NCBI GenBank assembly: GCA_002049455.2 | Contig: KV918797.1 | Span: forward strand, 124,001-188,000 | Origin: Porphyra umbilicalis | Lineage: Eukaryota; Rhodophyta; Bangiophyceae; Bangiales; Bangiaceae | Direction of reading: 5' to 3' | Length of the DNA: 64,000 nucleotides | Shown here: in pieces, positions 34,004 through 43,141 of the stretch | Layout of the letters: each line of letters starts with the position of its first letter | Position numbering within the stretch: the first letter of the stretch is position 1 | Position numbers and translations under genes: made by a program | The notes under the pieces: model-generated | Seen by the model: only the letters and a program-made list of their open reading frames with translations | The model's database searches: none | Told to the model about the DNA's origin: nothing

Positions 34004-35977
34004 TCAGGAAAAATCAACAAGGGTCTCATGGAAAGCAAGTGCAGCATCGTCGACAATGATCCTATCTTCGTCGAAGCCGATGAGAAACAAGCCGCTTAAG
34101 GTGGATATTCGCGACAGACCGGACAACGCCTGTCCAGCAGCAAACGCCTTAGAGAGGTCAACAGTGGCCTCGTCCAGCGTCCACCCCTGCGCCGAGTGGA
34201 TAGTCGACGCCCAAGCAAGCACAAGCGGCACCTGCATCCTCGTCGCCGCCCGCTTGACTCCGTCCAGGGCGACGGCATGGCCCAATGTTGGCGTCACGTC
34301 GATGACCTTGCTTGTCCGCGCGGACAACGAAAACCGAACTCGTGGGTACCGCCGGCGCCCGACCGTCCGAAAGCAGATAACTACCCCGCGCGTGCCGCAA
34401 GGTACGCCTTGAGACGTGAGGCAGGAAGTAGGAATGGCCAACACGGCGCCAACCCGGAGGGAGACAACGCGAGGGTACTTCAGTGCCCCGTCCAGTAGCT
34501 CTGTGGCGCGCGCCAGCGTCAGGTACGGCGCGTCCTCGGCCTTGTCCACTGCCTCAAACACAACCGAGGGCCCTGGTAGCCGCCGCAGCTCCTCCACGTT
34601 CTTGTAGGGGGCGTCCAGCGTGTGACAGAAGAGGCACATGACGTCCGGGGGGGGCACTGCCGTGCGGCGCGTGGCGAGCAACGCCATGTCCGCGTCCGTG
34701 TGCTGTCCAGTTTGCAGCCGAAGCAGCAGCCCCAACATCTGGGGGTCGCACATCTGCCGCCAGTTCGTCTTGAGAATGACCACGCGGTTGCCAAAGACGA
34801 GTCCCCATACGTCACTCGAAAAGGCGTAGCTTCCAAATGGAGGCGCCAGCTGCAACAAGTCGCCCGCGACAAGGAGGGTCAGACCCCCGAAAGGTGCCGG
34901 CCACCGGCGCACGGCGCGCAGCACGAGGTCGAACCGCTTCAGGAAAGCCGCCGACAAGGTACCGACCACGTCGATCACGAGCAGCATTACATCGCACATG
35001 CGCACCTTGGCGCCGTACGGGATGACGTTCTTGACGACAGTGTCGAGGGGCGACCAGACGTCGGCATTGCCGTTGCAGAAGCCTGCCCAGCTGTGCACGG
35101 TTGTGCCGCCAACGAGCGCCGCGGCGACATCAGAGCTCCCACAAGCCGTAACAGCAAGGCCAGCATCCCGCAGCGCCGCAACAACCTGGTTGACAAGATG
35201 GGTTTTGCCGCACCCCGGTGGCCCGGTCAAACACACGTCAGTGCGACAAGATTGTACCTGGCACACGCGCAGAGCCTCCCCGTGAACACGAGAGGGAAGA
35301 AACACTGAGTCGAACATGGTCGCGACAGGGAGGCGCGCTGCACGGATGTCCTTGTTGGAGCAGACTCCGCCATGACCACGTCCTCCTTCGGCGTACACCC
35401 ACGCCACGCGCCTTCGGGGTTTCCCGCCAGCACCCCCAACATCATCGCGGTACTCAGAGACGTGCGGGCGAATACTGCCACTGGGCAAAGCCTCAAATGA
35501 GTTTTCATCTGGGCGCCCCATCCGGGCCACACCGTCACCGCCAATTGCGGTCATGGGGAAGGGCGCGCCGACCAGCGCCGCCGAGGTTGCCAGCCGTCGC
35601 CGCTTGGTGCCGGACGTGTAGTGCACGGGAACCCTCCCGGGAGTTGGACGACACCATGGCAAGGGAAACCCGCGCACGCGCACGTCTTTTCCACGTGCTG
35701 GTCCACCAAGCGTCATAAAAAAGGTAGCGGCGCTGCGGGGGTTGGCCAAATCCACCACCGACTCGACGCCAGCCGTGCAAACCCACAGAAGCGTGCCGTC
35801 GACGACAGGGCATGGCAGCGGGGAATGGAAGCTGGCCGGGGAGGCCCAACGTGAGGAGGCAGGGCTGGCGCCGAAGGGACTGCAGACGACCGTGGCCATC
35901 GCCCAAAGCTCCGCCGTGTCCATGTCATCGAATACGCGCACTAGTAGCTCCCATTGCCACAAGAGGTGGGAGCGCAC
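34004..35977 (-). CDS. Pif1-like DNA helicase, 657 aa, single open frame
   Basis: Superfamily 1B helicase, expected to unwind DNA 5' to 3'. Motifs in order: Walker A GPPGCGKTH (residues 252-260), motif Ia TTVHSWAG (292-299), Walker B region MLLVIDVVGTLS (331-342), motif III VAGDLLQLAPP (370-380), NWRQ (405-408), a GVPCGTRGVV turn (524-533), motif V STIHSAQGWTLDEATVDLS (591-609) and motif VI GQALSGLSRISTLSGL (615-630). The usual acidic pair of Walker B (D-E) reads D-V, so the catalytic Glu is missing unless another residue serves. The N-terminal 35 residues (LLVRVFDDMDTAELWAMATVVC) look like a degenerate F-box; residues 36-230 are unrecognised. The frame is uninterrupted and ends in TGA. Could be a host paralogue or cargo of a mobile element. 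Confidence 0.85.
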   Translation of the reverse strand: MRSHLLWQWELLVRVFDDMDTAELWAMATVVCSPFGASPASSRWASPASFHSPLPCPVVDGTLLWVCTAGVESVVDLANPRSAATFFMTLGGPARGKDVRVRGFPLPWCRPTPGRVPVHYTSGTKRRRLATSAALVGAPFPMTAIGGDGVARMGRPDENSFEALPSGSIRPHVSEYRDDVGGAGGKPRRRVAWVYAEGGRGHGGVCSNKDIRAARLPVATMFDSVFLPSRVHGEALRVCQVQSCRTDVCLTGPPGCGKTHLVNQVVAALRDAGLAVTACGSSDVAAALVGGTTVHSWAGFCNGNADVWSPLDTVVKNVIPYGAKVRMCDVMLLVIDVVGTLSAAFLKRFDLVLRAVRRWPAPFGGLTLLVAGDLLQLAPPFGSYAFSSDVWGLVFGNRVVILKTNWRQMCDPQMLGLLLRLQTGQHTDADMALLATRRTAVPPPDVMCLFCHTLDAPYKNVEELRRLPGPSVVFEAVDKAEDAPYLTLARATELLDGALKYPRVVSLRVGAVLAIPTSCLTSQGVPCGTRGVVICFRTVGRRRYPRVRFSLSARTSKVIDVTPTLGHAVALDGVKRAATRMQVPLVLAWASTIHSAQGWTLDEATVDLSKAFAAGQALSGLSRISTLSGLFLIGFDEDRIIVDDAALAFHETLVDFS

Positions 35978-37016
35978 GTCCTTGGCGGTTGCGCTCGCGT
36001 CCCCTGTCAGCGTAAACGTGCGGCAAGCCGAGGGAATGAAGGAGTTGCGTGCGGCTAAACACGCAGAGCGGGCATCTATGGCGTTTTAACAAAGAAGAGC
36101 AAGAGTGTCGGTTTGGGGCAGACCAGCGCTTCAGTGGTGGTGTCAAGTAGGAGAGGCACAGCCCCGGGCCACCGCTCACGTCCAGTCGGGTGTTCGCGGT
36201 CGAGTGGCGGCCGGGCAGCGCGCAGAGAGTCGGACTCCGACCACTGCTGCCTCCCGCGCGCCCGCTACGCGTCACAAGGCCGACAGCCACGAGCAGGCGT
36301 TGCAAAGCATGGCGGAAGCGAGCACGCACAGAAGCCCACACAACATACCTGGCAGCGGGGAGTCAAGACCCTCGGCAGACCACAACCAGCTGGGCAGAGC
36401 CGTGGCCCGGTGGCTCGGCGTGGCGGGATGAAAAAAGGCGGGCAATGGTCGCACGGGTCTGGGGCACATCGGGGTTACGCAGTAGTGCAAGGTTTAAGAG
36501 GGGCCTTGGGCGCGCGGGCAATTGGGCGAACCAGCCAAGGCACCACCTCACTCACGCTCACACGATCCCAATGATACAGACTGGGCCAACACGTCATACA
36601 GTCTATATCCGGTTATATACGCTCCAGTTATATATCAGGGTGATGTATAACTGGGAGATTCTCGATCGACATTCTCTACTCGGTCAGTAGCCAACCTCGA
36701 TCGTCATCTGGCATACAGTCGGCAAAGCGCTCAATCCGGAGAATTTGAATGACGATGATCAAGGGGGTACGAACCTGTGCCCCAATGGGCCCCACCCCAG
36801 TCGTGGACCCTATCGTCGTGGGCCCCACCGTCGTCAGCGCGACCACCGTCGTCACGGCTGCCCACGGTCCGCCACTGGTGTGCCCGCCTTTGTGGACAGC
36901 GCGTTGCCCTGCACTGCCGGGGACCCGAGACCGTGTCTTCCAACCTCCCATCTGCACCCTGTGAACGGTGGTAGACGGCTCACTTTTCTTCGCTCCTGTA
37001 CCCTGTACCGGGGTGG
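35978..37016. other. Intergenic region with an AT-rich hairpin
   Basis: GC-rich up to about 36560, then AT-richer. CCAGTTATA (36624-36632) and TATAACTGG (36646-36654) form a perfect 9-bp stem around a 13-base loop. No gene is recognised. The left end of the pogo-type element should lie here, but I could not identify its terminal repeat. Confidence 0.45.
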
Positions 37017-39777
37017 GTGACTTCATGCGTGTGCGAGCAGCGTGGTGATCGCGGCGACTTCAGGTTGTTTACTTTTCTTTTCATCGTCCCCGTTTGTTTT
37101 GGGCGCACTCCAATGGAGGATCTAGGTTTTCTTGCGTTGGTGTTTGAGTTTGTCATTTTATTTGCCTGTGCCACGTTATGCACTTCCGCTGTTGTCCTCC
37201 CTACAATTGCGCCCCCCTCCCAGGATCACCCATCTCTCAGGCGGTCCGTGAGTGATGTGGCCGCCGCGGCCGCTGCGGCGGCAACAGGGGAGGTTTGCCC
37301 CAGCCCGTCGCCGGAAACCATCCAGGTTATCCACGTTGCCGCTCGCGTGGCGACGGCAGCGACTGCGGCGGCACTCGGTCGGGGTCCTTTGGGGCTTTCG
37401 GGCGCGTCGCAATGCCAATATACGTCTCGGCATGCGGTAGCGGCGAATAACCACGGCGTCGGGCGTCACGAGGAGGCTGGAGACGGTCGTGGTGCGACTG
37501 GGGGAGGTGGAGGTGGTACAGCGCGCGCGAGTGGAGGCGCGCGGCGTGGACGCAAGCCTCGTACGCCCATCCCGCTAGGAAACAAAATTGCTCTTATCGA
37601 CATCAAAGACGCCGGCCACACCTGGTCCGAAACCCTTTCGATGTTTCGGCTCAATATCAGTGTGCCGGCCGCGCGAGCCATTTACAAGAAGCGGGAAGAG
37701 TACAAGCGGCGGGCGGCGGCGTCCGAGGACCTGTCGGCGACGCGCCTGCGACGTTCCTATTTTGAGTCCGTCTCGCAGGGTTTACGGGATTGGTATCGGA
37801 CCCTGCAGCGGGTGGGCGGGAGGCACCTGCCAGTGTCCGGCGGTCTTTGAGAGGCCAGAGCGCGGCGAATTGCGGCGGAGCTTAGCGTTTCAAGTTTTAA
37901 GGGGTCCCCACACTTCATCCAGAACTGGGCGGCTCGCCACAACCTGCGAAACGTGGCGTTGTGGGGCCAGGCGGGGTCGGCGGACGTCGCCGGTGCCGCT
38001 TCGCGCATCGCGGAGATCCGCGCCGCACTCGAGTCGTACCCTGCCGAAAGAATATACAACTTGGACGAGACGAGTTTATTCTACCGGTGCATACCCAATC
38101 AAGCGTACGTCCAGGCGGGTCAACGACTGCAGGCGCGGGGTACCAAGGCGATGAAAGCAAAAGAACGCATCACCCCCGTTTTGGCTTGCAACGCCACCGG
38201 CAACCACAAGATTCCAGTCGCCATCATTGGCAAGGCCAAAGAGCCACTGTGCTTCAAGCCTCCTCGTCGGCCGAGCCCTCTCCCGTTCTTTTCACAGAAA
38301 AGTGCGTGGATGGACAGCGACATCTTCAAGCCCTGGTTCGAGACAATCTTCTTGCCGGCGGTTAGGGCCCGCACCACTCAACCGGTGGCCTTGGTGTCGG
38401 ACAATCGCGGGGCACACGATCAACTCGAGCGCAACGAAGTCAAGTTTATTGCGCTTCCACCCAGCTGTACATTCATCGTCCAACCACCGGACCTGGGGAT
38501 AATCGCTTGTCTGAAAAGACGGTACAAGCGGCGGCTGTTGGACCTGTTCGTTTCGGCTTTCGAAGCCACATTGGGCGCCCGCGCGGCGGCTAACCCCCCC
38601 CCGCCCGCTGGAACGGATGCGCCTGCGTCGGATGCGGTGGCGGCGCCCGGGCAGTTCCCGACTGCCCGGTCCTCGACGGTTGTGGCTTCTGCCGCCACGG
38701 CACCGGGTGGCGCGGCTTTCGGGGAGCCAATCGGCCCGGAGCGCGCCGGTGAAGCGCCGCCAAAGTCCACGTCACTGGCTGTACCCAGCTTTGGGCCATG
38801 GCTTGTGGCGGACGGTCGGTGGACGCCAGTTAACGACCAGTCACCATCGACCAGGAGCGCGGCGCAGATCGCAGATCTAAGCGCGGCGCGGCGTGCTGCA
38901 CGGATTGGGGTCCTGCGGGCGAGCCGCAGCGCGGTGCGGCGCGCTGCGCGGATTGCAGTGAGACGGGCAGCACGCAGCGCGGAGCGTCGCGCCGCGCGGC
39001 TCGCGGTGCGGCGGGCAGCGCCAAATTCGGCGAGTGGCGTGGCCGGCGGCGGAACGAGCGGTGCAGTGACTTCCACAGGGGCCGCCTCAGCAGCCGCAGC
39101 AGCCGCTACCGGAAGCGCCAACAACCGGCCTGCGGTGGCGGCCGGTCCCGGTATCTGGGGACGGCCCTCGGACTGGCACGCGACCCCTGCTTTCTTGCCG
39201 CTGAACCGTCGCCGGTCACGCGTGCGTGCGGCATTGGCAGAGATCGGCGGCGTCCGGGACGGAGCAGTCGCGACGCTTCAAGATGCGTCCGAGATTGTGC
39301 GCGACGAGTAGGAGGCAGTTGAAATTGACCATTTTACCGCTCTCACTCGCGACGGACGTGGCTGCCTTGCATGGTGAGTACCGTGGATCTTCTCGTTCGC
39401 TAACCGATGATGTTAGTTCGGTTGTGTCGCTGATGGGGGAAGGACGGTTTGGTGCTCAGGCATTTGGGGACACCGCGACGGCCGCACGAGAGATGGCGGT
39501 GCAGGAGTGGCTGTCAGTCGAGGATGACGAGAGTGTGCTGGCTGCGACAGCCGACGAGATTTTGCTTGAAAAGCGGGAGGGGGGCTCCGACGCGCACGGT
39601 GCACGGAGTGAGGGCCTGCATAACAGCCGGGTCTGTAATTGTGAGGGGACCGCGGAGCGGTGGGATGAGCTGTCGGATAGCGGGGACTCTGACGATGACG
39701 GGAGGGAGGACCTGCCGCAAAGCGGAGTCTCTGAGAGTGATGGGAGTGAGAGTGACATGGACCTCGAAGAAGGATGA
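37017..39777 (+). CDS. Pogo-type (Tc1/mariner) transposase gene, one in-frame stop, spliced 3' end
   Basis: Cut-and-paste transposase. The likely start is ATG 37113 or the in-frame ATG 37017. A Gly/Ala-rich N-terminus is followed by a psq/CENP-B-N-like helix-turn-helix (about 37535-37700, GRKPRTPIPLGNKIALIDIK onward). A CENP-B/Tc5-type HTH follows (about 37860-37955, with SSFKGSPHFIQNW and ARHNLRNV). The DDE_1 core has D in NLDETSLFY (about 38065), D in LVSDNRGAH (about 38399) and D in QPPDLGIIACLKRRYKR (about 38488; canonical QPLDQGI). An in-frame TGA at 37848 lies between the two HTH domains. After the core is an unusual Arg/Ala-rich repeat (38880-39020). The frame ends at 39311. An acidic Ser/Asp-rich tail in another frame (to 39777) looks like a last exon, as pogo proteins often end in acidic tails. 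Confidence 0.8.
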
Positions 39778-41998
39778 GTTTTCCCTTGCATCGCTAAAGT
39801 TGTCGTCGGTCCCAAGGCCACAAACGTCTCATTGCGATATGAAGTAATCACGACCATTTCTGTTGCTATTTGTTCACGCTGATACATATCGTGGGAGGGG
39901 AGGGGGCAGGTCTGGACGCGGGCTGGGGGGTGGGAAAGTAAGAGGGCCACGTCCCTGGCTAAGTCTAAGGCTGACTGAGCGAGTCTGCCTTGTCTTGGCG
40001 TTGGATCCGGTCAGAAGAGCACACGAGGTCGCAGTCTCACGTGCAATCAAATCCGTAATTTATGCATTCCCGACGCGATTGACCGTGGACACCCAGCCAG
40101 TTTGTGACAGAGAACCTCGCGATCGGGCTTGATTCGAGGCCCGATCGGGGTCTCGGCAGGGACGATGCACGACGTCCCAGCACGGTGCGCCACAAGAGCA
40201 ATCCCAGCAACGTCGGTCCCATCTTCCATTTAGCCCGATCTGGGATGACACGTGTGGCCCTCTCAGTGGGAAGACTATCTTCGGGGCCCCATATCCCGAC
40301 GGGCGGTATGTACTGCGCGACATCGGCCGTCGAAACTATCATGGCCGAAGGGATGTTAGGGTATACGTTGCTGGATTACACACGACCCAAATGGGACCAT
40401 TGGCTGTTAAGAGAAGGACCGAGTTACTACGGATGGCAAAGCTGTCAGGTGTCGACTGGAGATCCACCACAGAACTCGGCCAAAGTCCCTCGAAAACGAA
40501 ATCAAGCACGCCACGAGACCAAGAATTGAACGACAGCTCGCGAAACAAAGCTAGACGTATCCGAATTGTGCTCAATACGACACAACATAGGGTGAACGCA
40601 AAGACATGTGGCAGTGCCACGGTTCGTCCGACAAGGCTATCTGTTGCTGAGGCCTCCCGCAGGCGACGACGGGTACTGCATATGGAGGATCACCCACAAT
40701 CTGGGTTGCGGCTGTGTCGTCAGCAGATGCTGAGAGCAGATGGAGGTGCTGTCCAGGCCCGACAGGGACCCTCTCATGTCGTGTGGCATGGACGCTGCTG
40801 TGGCCTCGAGGATATCAACCGACTATAGCGGATGTCATGAGCCTCTCTCGTGAAGAGTTTTTGGATTTCAGGCCGAAGGGGCGCTGTCTGATTGGCCGTC
40901 GCGGAAAATCAATCGTTTATCCAGATAGACCTCCACGGGATTTAGTGAAATCGGAGCATTTTAGAAGTCCAAGGTCGTAGATTGGGCTTGGTTTTGACCC
41001 AGATCGATCCGCCATCCTTTAATCAGTCAAAGCGGATCGCGCGGGGGTCATCACAAGAGGACGATCCCGTGATTTACCGGGACACTGGACGGACAGTGAG
41101 CGGGCGCCGCGCAGCAATGAGTGGCTCAGCGAAGTAGTCGGGCAGCCGTCGGTCGGCCACATCAGGCGGACCGTCTGCGTATCGTGGGCAGACACGTGCG
41201 TGAGCGGGGCGTGAAAAGGCGGTTGGCAGCCAGCTGTTGCCCGGTGGTCGAGCCCTACAGGCGGCGTGGCGAGCTACGCTGTGGCTCTGTGGCAGTGGCA
41301 CGTCTCACGATACTCAGATTTGTGGTCTTGGGGCAGTGCCCCGACGCGTGGGTCCGTTTCTGGACCCCTGTTGCGCAGCGCTGGCGGTTCCCTGCAGCCC
41401 ACAGGCGGTGGCGCGCTGTCGAAGGTGTCAGTATGGGAGGCGTGGGCCACGCTACCCGCGTGCGGGGCGGCCGCCGGGCGCCACTCGCCGCAGGGCGGGC
41501 GGGCCCAGGAGGCATCCAGTCTGTTGCCCGCCCCTCTAGGTACCGTTTCGGCGGAACTGCAGCACTGTTCGCGCGCGCGTGTCCGCCGCCTTACCGATTC
41601 CTGCCCAGCGACGCGCAGGCCAAGCGGACACGCAGGCTGTCGTCCCCCACTCTCACAGACGAATGTGGGGTCCTGGCGCAGCCCGCGCGCTGATCCGCTT
41701 TTTGACGCATTGCTGCGGGGCGTAAGCTGACCCGGCCGGCACGCGGGTTGAGGTCCACAGCCACACACAGCGATTTGAGGGACCGCTCGCAGTGTTCTCG
41801 CGCGCGCGTGGGCGCCTGACGTAGTGCGTGCGTGGCGTCCTCGGGCGGCCCTGGCAGCCTCCCGCTGGTGCCAGCGCTCATGTGGCGCCCTGCCCCCACC
41901 CCGGGCCACCCCTCCCGTGGGGCGCCACCGTTCTCGCGCCGTCTTTATCCGGCGGAAACCGTGTACCCCGACTGTTACGACCTCCCCGCCCACCGACC
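39778..41998. other. Intergenic region between pogo and Harbinger 2, nothing recognised
   Basis: 39800-41090 is lower in GC and free of convincing coding sequence. 41090-41998 is GC-rich; a GTTC(T)CGCGCGCGCGTG motif occurs twice (about 41567 and 41795), each shortly after a GCAGTGTTC/GCACTGTTC sequence. The right end of the pogo element and the left end of Harbinger 2 must lie here, but neither is visible to me. Confidence 0.35.
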
Positions 41999-43141
41999 AT
42001 GACGCGCGGGAAGAGTGCCAACGACTCTCGGACGCGACGCGCCCAACGCAACCGTAACGACCCCCTCCTCCCGCCCTCCCCTCCCTGTACCTGCGAGGGC
42101 CTCTGTGACCATCTCAACGTGCATGATCCAACCCTTCCTCCCCCTCCACCTCCCATGCCGCACGCGAGGCAGGGGGGACCTCCTTCCTCCTCCGGCTTTG
42201 GCGATGGCAACGATGGAGGGCGGCCGCATCGACTTAAGCGGCCGCGGTCCGTCTATGGTCGTGACCGTGGACGTGGCGACCCTGAGGACCCCGACCAACA
42301 ACGGCGCGCGATTCGACCCCGCGGAGCTTGGGACCTGGACGGTGGGCATCGTGCCCCCCCTGACCCGGTGTGCCGACCTCTCCCTCCTGGTGGTGGACGC
42401 GGCCGGCCACCTTTTAGCCCTCCTCGACGTCCACCCGGTTTACCGTCTGGCCCGCAACGCCCGCCGCCGAGGCGGTGGCTGGGTTCCCCCCCTGGCCCGC
42501 CAAGAGGTCGCCCTGACCCGCCGAGGGGCGGCAATTTCTACCGTCCGTGTAGTCCGCCGCGCCGTCCGCCGGGCTCTCCTGGCCCGACCGGGCGCCACCC
42601 GTCCCCGCCTCGGGGTGGTAACTACTGCCGCCCGTGGACCTCGCCGCGCCGGCCGCCGGGTTCTTTTGGCCCGCCCGGACGCTACCCGTCCCCGCCCGGG
42701 GGTTCCGCCAATCACTGCCCCTGGAGCCCGCATAGTCATTCCCCGCGGCCCCCTTCTGGTCCTCCGTGCTTCTTGTCGCATCCGGGGTGGCACGAGGACG
42801 CCCCGCCGTCGTCACACGCTGCACGCCCTTGGACCGTTTATCTGGCGCCTGGCGCGCAGCCATCCTGGCAGGGCGACCCCGGCGAGCTTCATCCAGCGCC
42901 GCAAGAGTACGAGTGGGTGCTTACGCACACGTCGTCGCGGAACACCACCGCGATTTGGACCTGGTTGCCCGCGCCGCCGCAGCAGTTGCCGCAGCAGACG
43001 CCGCAGGACCTCAGAAGCTTTCCCCTGTACGCGGTGCAGAGGCCTCAAGCCCCCCCCCCTCCGGCCTCTCAACTAGTCCCTGTGTCCCGACAGACTTCAC
43101 GCGTGGTCCCTTTCTTCCCGCCGCAGCCCTATCTGCAGTAG
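41999..43141 (+). CDS. Pro-rich protein or N-terminal exon of the Harbinger 2 accessory gene
   Basis: ATG 41999 opens a 380-codon frame: a basic N-terminus (MTRGKSANDSRTRRAQRNRN), then Pro/Gly/Arg-rich sequence. At about 42525-42760 there are three imperfect repeats of about 28 residues with a GGN(F/Y)(Y/C)RP core, SPPRRPPGS and RHPSPPRGG. It ends with VPFFPPQPYLQ and a TAG at 43139. The NAM-like frame overlaps it from 42766, shifted by two, and its conserved part starts right after this stop. In related elements a Pro/Gln-rich N-terminus precedes the Myb-like domain, so a short intron or a frameshift may connect them. It could also be an unrelated open frame caused by GC bias. Confidence 0.45.
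   Translation: MTRGKSANDSRTRRAQRNRNDPLLPPSPPCTCEGLCDHLNVHDPTLPPPPPPMPHARQGGPPSSSGFGDGNDGGRPHRLKRPRSVYGRDRGRGDPEDPDQQRRAIRPRGAWDLDGGHRAPPDPVCRPLPPGGGRGRPPFSPPRRPPGLPSGPQRPPPRRWLGSPPGPPRGRPDPPRGGNFYRPCSPPRRPPGSPGPTGRHPSPPRGGNYCRPWTSPRRPPGSFGPPGRYPSPPGGSANHCPWSPHSHSPRPPSGPPCFLSHPGWHEDAPPSSHAARPWTVYLAPGAQPSWQGDPGELHPAPQEYEWVLTHTSSRNTTAIWTWLPAPPQQLPQQTPQDLRSFPLYAVQRPQAPPPPASQLVPVSRQTSRVVPFFPPQPYLQ

Noticed and set aside
34004-35977. Helitron helicase
   Set aside because: There is no Rep (HUH) domain nearby, and motif V has the Pif1 form (TIHSAQGWTL) instead of the Helitron form.
4436-37850. Reassigned TGA or selenocysteine coding
   Set aside because: TGA ends the intact transposase, helicase and transposase-tail genes, and TAG interrupts other frames, so decay explains the pattern better.
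40391-40828. 145-codon + frame in a lower-GC zone
   Set aside because: No motif, mixed composition and an equally open frame opposite; treated as noncoding.
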